From assembly GCA_033032865.1 (NCBI GenBank), contig JAWHQI010000013.1:5890001-5954000 (forward strand): 64,000 nt of DNA, written 5' to 3'. The stretch comes from Dactylorhiza incarnata. Lineage: Eukaryota > Streptophyta > Magnoliopsida > Asparagales > Orchidaceae. Position numbers and translations under genes: made by a program. Position 1 is the first letter of the stretch, and every line of letters starts with the position of its first letter. This document shows positions 1 to 10,089 of this stretch, one piece after another. The notes below the pieces were generated by a model. That model was not told where the DNA came from. It made no database searches and saw nothing but the letters and a program-made list of their open reading frames with translations.

Positions 1-43
1 TCCTGATAAGTCTTAATAAGCGTTGTGAGGTTGAGCACCTTGG
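1..43 (+). other. Hairpin a of A1 (5' arm outside the window)
   Basis: Loop (CTGATAAGTCTTAATAAGC) and 3' arm (GAGGTTGAGCACCTTGG) of the hairpin seen complete at 34438-34498. The 5' arm lies left of position 1. Confidence 0.6.
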
Positions 44-157
44 AAAGAATAATAAAGTATCTTGTGCAAACCATACCTTTCTTTCAAAATAAAAACCACT
101 TATTCTTAAGTACACCGGATCACAATAAAAAAAACAAGAATAAAATTATGTGATCCC

Positions 158-218
158 CCAAGCACTACTTTGCACCCTGATAAGTCTTGATGAGCATTGT
201 GTGTGCAAAGCACCTTGG
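158..218 (+). other. Hairpin b of A1
   Basis: Outer stem CCAAG/CTTGG, an internal loop, then CTTTGCAC pairing perfectly with GTGCAAAG, and a loop carrying CTGATAAGTCTTGATGAGC. The equivalent in A2 is 34604-34664. Both are 61 nt long. Confidence 0.65.
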
Positions 219-1228
219 TAGTTGTACATTTTTTTTGTGCATTAAAGTGTGTGGAAGTAATCTTATTTGTGTTTTATTGTGCTTCTTACTTTACATATTA
301 CTTGTATTTTTGATTAAAACATTTGTTTACTCTCCTCAAAATTACACTTATGTGCACATCATTATCTTCCATAACACTTCTTCTCATGAGTATTGGATCC
401 TAATGCTAATTCTATATCACTCTTTGCTTATGAAATGCACTAGATAACCTATCATGTTTTCTATAATGTTTGGTATGATTTGAAATTGTGAATTGAAATA
501 ACATTATAGTAATCTCTTTGTGATAGTATTATTTCATGCTTGGTTATGTTTGTCAACCATAAAAGTTTTTCATTGAAACATGATTTACATAAACATCTTC
601 TTTTTGAAATTAAACTCATATATCTTTTTATGGATTATTCTTGATTACAATAAGATGTTTCATAAGTCTTCCGCATCATCACCATATAACGTTTACCTTG
701 CACTTTCATGCTTATATCAAGTCTTAAATCTCAATTTTTTTTCTTAAAAACAAGTAGTAGACTTGCTTGGTAAAATTTATATTAGTTATTCTAACACGCA
801 TATCATTTTTATGCTAAAAACTCTGATTTATCTCTATATAAACTTTTATGCTAAACACTCCTCCAACAAGTGAAATATTGCTTATAAAACATCCTCTTAT
901 TATTGAATTTCAAATCAAATTTTACCTCTTACTTGTAATTGCTAAAAGGATGTTGTTTCTTTATTCGAAAATGCTTCAACTCCTATCTTTATAAAAAGTT
1001 CATTTTGAAACTCAAAAACATCTCCTTTTTGAACTTAAACTCTTATTTAGTATTATGATGTTTCTTTTTTTCTTCCGCAATGCTCAAACTCTGATTCATT
1101 CATGAATTTCAATATAGCTAAGAGTATTTTATTTTTAAATAAAAATCCATATGCTATGAAACTTCCCATTAGATTTAAATGCTTATTGTTTCCAATAATT
1201 GTTATCCATGACTTCATTTCTCACCATA

Positions 1229-1480
1229 GCGGGGGCGTAGGGTTGTAGACATTAGATAACCTTATCTAGTCATGTCTTGTCCTTAACCGGGGAGGGTTCC
1301 AGTGGGGCCTTGCGAGGCACTGGGGGGAAAGAGTGCTAGGTTGAGTTTTATCTAGTGTTTGCATAAGGGACTAACACCCAACCTACGGCATGTTTGCAGC
1401 TCCTCATGCCCATCCGTCACTTAGTATGGGGCTAGGGTGTAGATGTATTGTCTGGGTAGATTGGTTACTTGGAAATCACT
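1229..1480 (+). other. Conserved GC-rich block in the A-family 3' region
   Basis: About 250 bp of higher GC in an AT-rich setting, strongly conserved with 35428-35678. It can form small stem-loops: AACC/GGTT at 1285-1298, and 1299-1323 with CCAGT/ACTGG enclosing GCCT-TGCG-AGGC. No reading frame is shared between the copies. Its role is unknown; a structured RNA or packaging signal is a guess. Confidence 0.5.
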
Positions 1481-1680
1481 ATTTTTTTATGCTTAAAACT
1501 ATTATATAAAGGGGAAATCATTACTTGTGCTCAAACTAAACACTCTGATATATTTATACAAAAATTATTCTAACAAGTGGCTCTAAAACTCCTTATCATT
1601 TCCTTCTCACTCAGAAGCTCGATCATGCCTTTATTATCCAACTTTTCTGTGGTGCATCCCTACCCACTTTTGCTAATAAC

Positions 1681-1971
1681 AAATGGGGAGAACTAACATG
1701 ATAAAATGCAAAAGGGGGAGAACTAACATGATAAATATAATCCGCTATCAAAATGCAAACCCAACATGATTGATTAAGTTGATAGCATACATATTAGGGG
1801 AGCATTCACATAGGGGGAGCATGTATTTAGGGGGAGCAATTCTAAATGGTAAAACCAATAATTATCCTAAAGTCATCACTCACACACACACACAAGTATA
1901 GTCTCATCATGCTTATTTATTAATGCTTTGTTTTATCATTAATGGATTTGTTATTATCAAAAGGGGGAGTT
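1681..1971 (+). repeat. Series of PPT-like purine tracts ending in the A1 PPT
   Basis: GGGGAG-type tracts occur near 1684, 1711, 1795, 1811, 1828 and 1959. The last (AAAAGGGGGAGTT, 1959-1971) directly precedes the LTR and is the true 3' PPT. The preceding ones look like copies of it. Confidence 0.7.
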
Positions 1972-2130
1972 TGTTGGAACATGGTCTTCCGCATCTCCTA
2001 GGTTTGTGAATAAAAAATCCTATGTGTATTTGATCTTGTGTGTTCAAGTGTGCAGGTTAACATAGTCCATATGACTCAAGGAGTACTCATGATGACTGCC
2101 CCCAAAATTGAAGCCAAAATTCGAAAAGGC

Positions 2131-2356
2131 TCACTAGCGCCGGCGGTAGCGATAGCGCCCGACGCTAGCGATGATTAGCGTGATTCCGGCAGTGTTTTTA
2201 GAAAGTGCTAGCGCCCGGCGGTAGCTACTAGCGCTGGCGTTAGCATGGCCCACAAGAGGCATAGAGCAAAATGTTGCCGCGGATTGAAGATCCTGCCGCG
2301 CAAAACGTTTCCTAATCCGGGCTAGCGCCGGCGGTAGCGCTAGCGCCGGCGGTAGC
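2131..2356 (+). repeat. TAGCGCCGGCGGTAGCG motif array in the A1 LTR
   Basis: Irregular head-to-tail copies of TAGCGCCGGCGGTAGCG and variants, in an otherwise AT-richer LTR. The core GCCGGC is palindromic. The array stops about 10 bp upstream of the TATA box. Related arrays occur in A2 (20893-21212, 33517-33566) and, in both orientations, in the LTRs of Gypsy-type element G. Confidence 0.8.
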
Positions 2357-2364
2357 GTGAAGGC

Positions 2365-2372
2365 TATAAATT
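2365..2372 (+). promoter_or_regulatory. TATA box of the A1 LTR
   Basis: TATAAATT just after the motif array. The A2 LTR has CTATAAAAAG at the same place (about 21224), so the array-TATA arrangement is conserved in the family. Confidence 0.65.
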
Positions 2373-3074
2373 GGATGCTTTGGCTCCGTCTTCTTCATCC
2401 TTCTACAATCAAAAACTCCAGAGCTTCGTGCCACAGCAGAGAGAGGAAGATTCAGAGTGATACTCCCACAAATCCATGAAGGCTTAAAGAGATCCGTGGA
2501 GAAGATTTCAACATGCTTCATCATCGTGATGATAGACCGCATCGACTACGATCATACTCTGCGTCTTCGTCTACTTCTCCAAGAGATCCAAATAGAGGGA
2601 GTTTTTATATTATTGTCTTTTTCATTTCACATCTTTTCTTGTAATCGTTTAAGTGAAATCGCCTCATGTTGGCGACTAGGTCTGGGGTAGGACTTAGGGC
2701 TGAAATTCGCCTCGTGTTGGCGACTAGATCTAGGCTAGGTCTAGGGGGTGCTCGAGGCCTTTCTGGGGATAGATTGGCTAGAGCAGCTTGAGGCCGTATC
2801 TGGGGAGAGATCGGCTAAAGCCAACCAGTTCGTGGGGATACGAGTCGGTATAGAAAACGAAAAAGAGTTTTTATTATTCTCCTCCGATCTCTAGCGCCAT
2901 TGAGATCAAGTTTTGTAAAACTGATTTAATATCAATAAAGCTTGTCTCTCTTTTTGTTTTACTTGACTTCTTGTTTTATTATTGCAATATTCCAAAGTTT
3001 TCTAAATAAAATATAAAGTTTTTGAAAACCCTTATTCACCCCCCCCCCCTCTAAGGGCGCCGACCGATCCAACA

Positions 3075-4205
3075 GCAAGTCCCTCTGCCCTAGCCCTCAT
3101 GCCCTCAAGCTTGACACTCTGAGCTGAAAATAGATCTTACAACTTTGTCCCTCAAGCGTTACAATGAAAGATTTACAGTAGTGAAAACTGTTTCTTCTGC
3201 CGGATGGAGATCAGCTTCTTGACTTGAAGAAGATGCTTTTGGTTTGGATTCTGAACGTCACAAATCTTCTTCAAGCTTTCTTCCTCTTGCCTGATGTTGA
3301 CTGGATACCAATCTTGAACGATTCTTAGCAGACGATGAAACTTGACTGCAACTTGAAGAACACAGAATGATCGTTTTGTTCTTCCCTACTTTCTTTCTTC
3401 ACCGCCGCTTGTACTGTTGTATCGCTAGGCGGCATTCTTTTTCGTTTTGCTCGCTTACTTTTCTAGGGCATCACTATTTATTTTCTATAGGACGGATGAG
3501 CCACTTAACGGTCATACATGATGTCCTTTACTGTCAGACGCCCATCCCTCAAGAGCATGTGCTGATTGGACAATCAGGCGACAACATTAATTGTTGCAAG
3601 CCTGTCCGTCTACTTTTGAAATTGTCTCGACAATATTTCTATTGTTATGACGATATGGACAATATCTCGATGACAGGGTTTGTCGATGTCTTGAGCTAGT
3701 TACTTCTTCAATTCTTCATCAGATAGTGATATCTTCGACGATACTGGACATCTCTTATGTACTCAAGCTTATGACGACATGAAGATATCTAACTGATGTT
3801 GTCGCGATATTCTTGTCTGCTTGATATCGCTGTAATAACTTTATCCTGTCGACGACATAAATGATATCATGTCGACAGAATATACTTTAGTAACTGCTTG
3901 TCTTCAACTGACCTCCTTCATTCTTATCGACGTCGTGCCTTCTTTACGACGATGTCCATCGCCATGAGTCACACTTAGCCTTTTCGATGTCAAGGCTTCT
4001 TCACGACGATACCTGTTCTTCTTTGGCCTTATCGACAATACAGTTTCTTGTCAACAATATCTTCGACACTGATCTTCCCTTTTCCTTTTCAACGACATTC
4101 ATTCTGACTTAGCCTTATCGATGTCAAGGCTTCTTGACGACCACATCTTTGAGTCTTTTTCTTCATCGTCGACTTTCTGATATCGTCATGTAGATGTCAC
4201 AATGA
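3075..4205 (-). mobile_element. B': inverted partial LTR of family B
   Basis: Reads as the reverse complement of about 6050-7148 of the B 3' LTR. 3076-3094 pairs with 7148-7131, and 3711-3760 is nearly identical to the reverse complement of about 6470-6520. It is truncated on the left by A1 and does not reach the TGTTGGG LTR start on the right. Its GTCGAC/CGACGA array (about 3640-4200) is more extended than that of B. Apparent ORFs inside are not meaningful. Confidence 0.85.
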
Positions 4206-5744
4206 TATCACCATTCTGCCTTGCTCACACTGGAAAGGTGGGAGAAAGTTCTGATTAAATTTCCCAAGAAGCTGAAGACTGCAGAGGATGTGAAGAAGAA
4301 GGGAGAAAGTCCATCTGAAGAAAGTGAATCAGGCAACAGCTCAGAGTCGTCTGACTCTGAAGTGCCTATAGAGAAAAGGAATGTCTCCCTCCAGACCTCT
4401 GCCCTAAGTCTGGGATCCGGGACAATGGTAATAGCAGGAACTGAGCAAGAGGATGCTGAGACTGAGGGGGAGAAGAATGGTGAGCTCTCTGCTCAAGTGA
4501 AAGGAGTGATCAAAAAGATCATTGGGGATGAGGATGCTGTCCATTCTGGATTATTAGACCAAGAGGACCCAAGTAAAGATCCCCAAGAAGACAAGCAAGA
4601 TAATCATACTGATGAGACTAGCAGAGATATGCCAAGTACTGAAAAGGAAAATGAGTCAAACCAGTCACCCATCAGAAAATCTCCATCTCCAATGGTTGAT
4701 GGGAATAAAGAAGAGGAACCAAGACAAGCTAGCTCACCTCCAGAGAACAGGCCAGTGGAGTTCTCACTGCAGTCTCAGATAAAAATGCTCCTAGAAGAGC
4801 AAAGGCTAAAAATTTAAAGTTATGTTACCTCTGTTGTCAATGAACTAAAAAGGGAACTATCTGCTGAAACTGCAAGCCTAAGAAATGATGTGAAGAATCT
4901 ACAAGAGTATACTGCCAAAGAGACATCACTTACTCACAAGGGTCTATCTAATTTAGGGATTAATCAGACACTGATTGTCAACAACATAGAAAAGGCCTAC
5001 ATTGCAACCACCAAAAGGATGGCTGAACACAAAACCACTCTCCAAGAAAGTCTAGATCACCACAATAAGGATTTAGACAGTCATCTGCTTGAGACCAAGA
5101 ACCTCCTGTAAGCAGGAATTCACATGCTTAAAAACAATATACTGGTTTCTCAGGAGAATCTCCAAAAGGGGATATCTGATGAAGTCATAAAGGGGGAAAG
5201 ATCAATGATAAAGGCCAGTGGTGAGCATGCCATCTGGGCCACAATTACCATCAGGGAAGCAATGAATCTCCCTCCTCTCCATTTTGACGAGCCTACTGAT
5301 GAGTACCCGGCTGAAGATCAATATGCAGACATTCCTGATACTGCTACTGGTCAGGGTAAAGAGAAGGAAATAATGGAGGAAGATGAAGTAAAAATGAGGA
5401 AGAGAAAGTACAGGGAGGAAATGGACAAAAAGGATGACTATGAAAGATGGAGTCCCAAATCCGGATCCATCATTATAAAAGCATGGGAGCGAGTGAAAGT
5501 TAATAAAGGTGAAAGATACAATGTATACAGTCCTCAAGAATGGGCTAAATATGAAGATCAAGAAGAATCAAGAAGAGGTCACAGAAGAGAAAAGCAAGCA
5601 GGTAGAATCCCAGCTGATGCTCCTGAACCTCTCAAGTATCATCCCAAGCCTTTCGAATACTTCACCAGACAAGCTGAAAAGGAGCAGGAAGCCAGTGCCA
5701 AGAAAGCAAAGGGTGAAGCTGCTACGAGGGCACCAGAAGAATAA
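4206..5744 (+). pseudogene. B: broken 3' ORF of a SIRE-like Copia element
   Basis: One frame, open from 4206 to the terminal TAA at 5744 apart from two in-frame stops (TAA 4815-4817 and TAA 5109-5111). It lies between where pol would be and the PPT, the position of the extra 3' ORF of SIRE-type elements. The predicted protein (about 510 residues as seen) is very hydrophilic: a Ser/Glu-rich acidic part, a central helical, coiled-coil-like stretch, then a Lys/Glu/Arg-rich C-terminal part. I see no signal peptide, membrane segment or enzyme motif, so an envelope role is not supported. It resembles the C 3' ORF (51293-53752) in order and composition rather than in clear identity. Gag and pol of this copy are absent. 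Confidence 0.7.
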
Positions 5745-5926
5745 ATGGCTAAATCTTTAGGGGGCAAAATGTAGACATGTCAAAAACCTTAAAACATTTG
5801 TCACTATTTATACATGAAGTGATATTTGTCAAATTCTGTGTTCACTCAAACATAACTACAATGTCATTATTATGTGCTTATTTGCTTAAGATGTACTTTA
5901 TCATTGAGGTGTGTTATGACTTCTTC

Positions 5927-5940
5927 AAATAGGGGGAGAT
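5927..5940 (+). other. Polypurine tract of B
   Basis: AAATAGGGGGAGAT directly before the LTR start TGTTGGGAAC. It primes plus-strand DNA synthesis in LTR elements. Confidence 0.85.
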
Positions 5941-6054
5941 TGTTGGGAACAATGCCCAGCAGTGTTCCTGATTTGAAGAAGTGCTCAACTCAATGATAAG
6001 TACAAGTTGTATTTAATGTCATATCTAGTTCATGCTTGCAGAGATCAGAAAATA

Positions 6055-6600
6055 TGTCCAGTACTTCAATAACTTGTCGAAGTATAATAACGTCGAAAGA
6101 GGCTGGACATATCGTCGACAAGTATAGGCACATCGTTGAAATGATGGGCAAAGCAAAGAAGAATGACTATGTCTAATATCGTGGCAAATAAACCTTGACG
6201 TCGATAAGGCTAAGTCAGAATGAATGTCGTTTAAAAGACAAAGGAAAAGTCCGTGTCGAAGATATCGTTGAAAAGAAGCTGTGTCGTCGAGAAGACTAAA
6301 GAAGGTCATATGAAGACGGGCAGTTTCAAGGAGAATAGTCTGTCGACATGATATCAATCATGTCGTAGACAAGAAAAGGTGGTTACAGCGATATCGAGCA
6401 GACAAGGAGATCTCGCCGACATCAGTTTGATGACTTCATGTCGTCTTAAGATCGAGTGCAGAAGAGATGTCCTGTATCGTCGAGATATCACTATCTGATG
6501 AAGAATTGAAGAAGAAACCAGTTCAAGAAATCGACAAGTCCTGTCATCGAGATATTGTCCATGTCGTCATAAAAATGGAAATATCATCGAGACAAAATTC
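6055..6600 (+). repeat. GTCGAC/TATCGTCGA motif array in the B LTR
   Basis: Dense irregular copies of short CG-containing motifs (GTCGAC, TATCGTCGA, GTCGTCG, CATCGAGA) with inverted forms, including ATGTCGAC with ATGATATCA. It ends about 130 bp before the TATA box. The same motif family fills the inverted copy at 3640-4200. Confidence 0.75.
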
Positions 6601-6728
6601 AAAATTAGCTGGACGCGCTGTCAGCATTTAATGCCGCCGCCTGATTGTCCAATCAACGCGTGTTCTTAAGGGATGGGTGTCTGTCAGTAAAGGACATCAT
6701 AAGTGACCATTATGCGGCTCATCCGTCC

Positions 6729-6735
6729 TATAAAA
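6729..6735 (+). promoter_or_regulatory. TATA box of the B LTR
   Basis: TATAAAA in the middle of the LTR, downstream of the motif array. Transcription would start near 6760. Confidence 0.6.
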
Positions 6736-7599
6736 GGGAACCGTGATGCCCTAGAAAAAGGGACGACAAGAAAAAAACATCCCGCCGAGCAATACAACGG
6801 TACAAGCGCCAGTAAAGAAGAAAGAAAAAGAAGGGAAGAACAAAACGATCATCCTGTGTTCGTCAAGTGGCAGTCAAATCTCATCGACTGTTAAGAATCG
6901 TTCAAGGAAGAAAGCCAGTCAACATCCGGCAGAGCAAGAAGCTTGAAGAAGATTTGCACTATCAAGATTCAAATCAAAAACATCTTCTTCAAGAAAAGAA
7001 GTCTATCTCCATCAGGCAGAAGATCAATATTGTAAATCTTTCTTTGTAGGGCTTGCAGGCCAAACTTGTAAGATCTATTTTCAGATATGTGCGTCAAGCT
7101 TTAGGGTTTGAAATCTGTGAGGCTTGAGTGCTAGGGCAGAGGGACTTGTGGGTCCCAACTTGTCGGGGTTGCGGGCTCGGGTGCAGTGAAGGAGCTTGCA
7201 AGCCTAGGCTGCAGGCAACTTGCGGGTCTATGTTGTGTAGGGCTTGAGGGCCTGAGTGTCGAGCTTGCTGGCTCGGGTGCAGTGAAAGGGCTTGCTGGCC
7301 TAGGCTGCAGGGACTTGCGGGTCCGAGTTGTAAGTCTTGCGGGCCGGAGATATTGGCGGCATTTGTCGAGCCTAGCACACTGCTAGGTAGGCGCGGAGGG
7401 AAAGAGGACTACTCAAGATACCCTGTCTTGAGGAACCTCTATAAGTCTTTGTGTGTTTTCTGTGTTGTGCCTTTCAATCTCTAGATCTATTAACCAGAAA
7501 ACAAGATCACCAAAAATGGGAATTGATACAATTTGAAAAACTTATTCACCCCCCCCCCCTCTAGGTGATAAGTCGACACCCAATAACTAACATCCACTT

Positions 7600-8340
7600 T
7601 CCACTAGTGTGTCAAGCTTAGCGTAGGAGGAATCCAAGTCCGAGTGAGGGGTCACCCGAAGGTAGCAAGGCAATGCTACATCACCGCAGTCAACACCACC
7701 TGGCAAGCTGAAGCGGAGGGGATGGTCTGGGAGATGGAGAGGCAACAGGAAGCGGGAGGGGTCATTGGAGGACCCCGGACGGAGGAGAAAAGGGATAGAA
7801 GGGAAGAAGAGGGAGGAAGCCGAAGCAGGAGAGGCGGAGGAGTCAGTGGAAGTTTGGGAAGAGGGGATGGAGGAAGGAGAGGCTAAAACACTTTCTTGCG
7901 GCGAAAGGAAGGAAGGCGATTGGGGGGAGCAGTCCCGGCTAGAGGTCGTGGATGAGGTTGTAGAGCTGGAGGTTACTTCCCTGGCAGGAGTAATCGAGAA
8001 AGTAAAGATCAGCGGGGAGCTCAGCCCCACAGAGCAAAAGAAGATCCTGGCTCCCGTCCAGGAGAATGTGGACGTCTTCGCATGGAGTGTGACAGACATG
8101 CCCAGGATTGAGGCGGATGTGGCCTGCCACCGACTCAACCTCGACCCAGGCACCCGTCCCATCCGTCAGAAGATGAGATCCATGGTGGACAAGCTGGAAG
8201 GACCCATTCGGGAGGAGGTGAGCAAGCTCCTCAAGGCAGGTTTTGTATCCGAGATCCAGTACCCAGGCTGGGTTTTTAACGTAGTGATGGTAAAAAAGTG
8301 GGATGGTATGTGGAGAATGTGTGTAGAATTTTCTTTGCTA
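7600..8340 (+). pseudogene. E: protease tail, linker and start of reverse transcriptase
   Basis: The first frame reads VRGHPKVARQCY, corresponding to the segment after the Tat protease. It then changes frame within a Glu/Arg-rich linker (about 7765-7900). The second frame carries the conserved entry to RT: FAWSVTDMPRI, LNLDPGTRPIRQKMR and KLLKAGFVSEIQYPGWVFN, followed by VMVKKWDGMWRMCVEF and CPKDCYPF. The protease active site itself lies left of the B insertion or is lost. Confidence 0.8.
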
Positions 8341-8354
8341 AATAAATCATGCCC

Positions 8355-8963
8355 TAAGGATTGTTACCCCTTCCTCGAATCGGCGTGCTGGTTGACGTCA
8401 AGGATGTCTCTTTCATCACAGGGGATAGGTTCTACTGCTACAAGATGATGCCCTTTGGGTTAAAAAATGTAGGGGCAACATATCAGCAGATGATGGACAG
8501 GGTCTTCAGAGAACAGAAGGGAAGGAACTTGGAAGTTTACGTCGATGATCTCGTGATCAAGAGCCGGGACCTCGAGTCCCACCTTCGGGACCTCAAAGAA
8601 ACTTTTGGGACCTTGTGAAAATTCAAGATGAAGCTCAACCCCCAGAAGTGTGTCTTCAGGGCTAGTCGAGGGAAGTTCCTAGGCCACTTGCTCACCCCAG
8701 CCGGGGTGGAGCCTAACCCGGACATAGTAAAGGCAATCTTGGAGCTAGGATCACCAAGGAACGCAAAGGAGGTCCAGCTCCTCACCGGGAAGCTGGTCGG
8801 GCAAAGCAGGTTTCTCTCCTGGGCAGGGGAGAAATGTGCATCATTCATCAAGATGCTAAGGGGGAATCAAAAGTTTGAGTGGACCCCAGAGTGTGAGGGG
8901 GCTTTCCAAGCATTGAAGAGGCAGCTGACTCAGGCTCCCTTGCTCCAGGAGAACGTGTCCTGA
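8355..8963 (+). pseudogene. E: reverse transcriptase core with motif A deleted
   Basis: After PLPRIGVLVD the sequence jumps to VSFITGDRFYCYKMMPFGL. The segment that should carry motif A, with the first catalytic Asp, is missing and the frame shifts. Motif B (PFGLKNVGATYQQMMD) and motif C (YVDDLVIKS) are present. A stop at 8616-8618 separates this from KMKLNPQKCVF...GKFLGHLLTPAGVE, the thumb/connection part, which reads to a stop at 8963. The enzyme cannot be functional. Confidence 0.85.
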
Positions 8964-8984
8964 GCTGGTGGGGGAAGAAGGTAA

Positions 8985-9300
8985 GAAATAACTCCCGATA
9001 TTTCAGCCGGGTCCTGAGGAAGGCCAAGATTAGGTATCCCGTTTTAGAGAAGCTGGCCTTCGCTCTCATGGTGTCGGCCCGGAAGCTTCGGCCTTACTTC
9101 TAGGCACATTCAATCAAGGTAGTGACTGATCACCCTCTTCGCAAGATCATGGAAGGAGTGGATCACTCAGGAAGGTTCGCTAAGAGGTCAGTAGAGCTAA
9201 GAGAACTCGACATCTCGTTTGTGCCCAGGTTATCAATAAAGGCGCAGGCAGTGGAGGACTTCTTGGCCAACTACGTGACCGAGGTGGAAGAAGCAGGCCC
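8985..9300 (+). pseudogene. E: first RNase H domain (broken)
   Basis: The frame reads RYFSRVLRKAKIRYPVLEKLAFALM, then LRPYF, an in-frame TAG, and HSIKVVTDHPLRKIME, followed by the tether ELDISFVPRLSIKAQAVEDFLA. These are the usual end of the Ty3 RNase H and the junction to the second RNase H. The TAG stands where the family usually has Gln (CAG to TAG). The start of the domain is deleted. Confidence 0.75.
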
Positions 9301-9671
9301 ACACAACTCGGTAGCCTGGAAGATGTTGGTTGATGGAGCATCATGGAAGCATTCCTTTGGGCGGGGAAGTCATCCTAGTGGGCCCCCAAGGGACAAGGAT
9401 CGAGCAAGCCATCAACATTCACTTCCTCATCACCAACAACCAGACCGAGTATGAGGCGGTTATAGTAGGCCTGCGACTGTCCCGGGAGTTGGGTGTGCAA
9501 GACATGGAGGTCTCGACAGACTCCATTGTGGTGGCAAGTCAGATCATGGGAGAGTTTGAGGCAAAGGAGCCAACCCTCCAACACTATCTGGAGAAGGTCA
9601 AGGGGGTCATCAGACAGTTCCGCACCTTCTCAATCCAGCACGTGCTGGGAGGGGGAAAGCATCCTAGCTGA
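9300..9671 (+). pseudogene. E: archaeal-type second RNase H domain
   Basis: Begins WKMLVDGAS (the first acidic residue region), shifts frame near 9345 and continues VGPQGTRIEQAI, FLITNNQTEYEAVIVGLRLSRELG, then STDSIVVASQIMGEFEA. TNNQTEYEA and the following STDS contain the Glu and Asp of the RNase H active site. The presence of this domain places E in the Tat group. It ends in a frameshift and stop around 9671. Confidence 0.82.
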
Positions 9672-9889
9672 TCTTCTGGCTAAGTTCGGTCCCCGGGCAG
9701 GGGGACGGTGTCGAAACTCTTCCGACCATCCATCGAGGAAGGGGAGTTGATGGAGATAGATTAACAAGCATCATGGATGGATCCCATCGTCACCTTCCTG
9801 ACATCAGGGAAGTTCCCAGAAGGGGATGTGGACAAGCGACGACTTAGGTATAAATCAGCATACTACTCCCTACATGCAGGTGACTATAT

Positions 9890-10089
9890 CGAAAGACCCT
9901 CTCGGGACTCCTAGCCCGTTGCGTGTCAGAGGAGGAGGTATCAATGGTCCTAGAGGAGATCCACTCGGGGGAGTGTGGCAGCAACTCGGGGAGCAGGACC
10001 TTGGAAGGAAGGGTGCTGAGGCAGGGCTACTTTTGTCCCACCCTCATCAAAGATGCGGCGGAGTTCGACAAGAAATGCTCCAAGTGTCA
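9890..10089 (+). pseudogene. E: integrase zinc-binding (HHCC) region
   Basis: The frame starting near 9923 reads EEVSMVLEEIHSGECG, then GRVLRQGYFCPTLIKDAAEFDKKCSKC. The first His and both Cys of the HHCC motif are present. The second His position reads Asn (GSNSG). Element D interrupts directly after the last Cys, and the frame resumes at 20373. Confidence 0.8.
10085..10089. other. Left target site duplication of D
   Basis: TGTCA here and TGCCA at 20373-20377, one mismatch. Removing D and one copy restores an uninterrupted integrase reading frame of E. Confidence 0.75.

Larger units (their letters stand above)
1..1971 (+). mobile_element. A1: 3' internal region of a non-autonomous SIRE-like Copia element
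   Basis: AT-rich, non-coding and colinear with 34456-35924 of element A2, which shows it is the 3' untranslated part of the same family. It ends in a PPT directly abutting an LTR. It holds two hairpins (1-43 and 158-218), a GC-richer conserved block (about 1229-1480), a short CA repeat near 1880 and a series of purine tracts (1681-1971). No open frame is conserved between the two copies. The left end is cut by the window edge. Copia assignment rests on the PBS of A2, the gag fragment of A2 and the LTR termini; it is inference for this copy. Confidence 0.8.
1972..3074 (+). mobile_element. A1 3' LTR
   Basis: 1103 bp, starting TGTTGGAAC after the PPT and ending GATCCAACA. The same LTR family forms the split 5' LTR of A2 (20740-21259 plus 30847-31584). 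It contains a CG-rich motif array (2131-2356), a TATA box (2365-2372) and, near its 3' end, the ATTCACCCCC...CTCTA segment found in all four Copia-type LTR families here. The sequence after the LTR is an inverted B-family LTR, so A1 probably inserted there; the other flank is outside the window. Confidence 0.9.
5941..7592 (+). mobile_element. B 3' LTR
   Basis: 1652 bp, from TGTTGGGAAC to ...ACTAACA. It carries a CG-containing motif array (6055-6600), a TATA box (6729-6735) and, near the end, ATTCACCCCCCCCCC followed by CTCTAGG. Right of 7592 the Tat-type coding sequence of E begins abruptly in its protease region, so B interrupts E. The exact 3' boundary is uncertain by a few bases because no intact second LTR end is available. 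Confidence 0.85.
7593..10089 (+). mobile_element. E: left visible part of a Ty3/Gypsy (Tat-type) element
   Basis: A decayed pol runs in one direction: protease tail, reverse transcriptase, RNase H, a second archaeal-type RNase H and the integrase zinc-binding region. A second RNase H downstream of the first is the hallmark of the Tat lineage. The reading continues at 20373-20739 after removal of D. The left part is cut by B, and the right part is cut by A2 at 20740. The base composition is clearly more GC-rich than the surrounding Copia elements. Confidence 0.88.

Noticed and set aside
158..218. Hammerhead ribozyme in the A hairpins, suggested by CTGATAAG resembling the CUGAUGA core
   Set aside because: No GAAA core partner and no correctly placed helices II and III. 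The structure is a simple stem-loop.
187..447. 86-codon hydrophobic ORF at the left edge
   Set aside because: The frame is not kept in the matching part of A2 (34630-34890); it overlaps hairpin b and an AT-rich stretch.
3367..3699. 110-codon plus-strand ORF
   Set aside because: Lies in the inverted LTR fragment B'; no homology and no counterpart frame in the other B LTR.
7587..8162. 191-codon minus-strand ORF
   Set aside because: Shadow of the GC-rich E pol on the plus strand, which has clear RT motifs.
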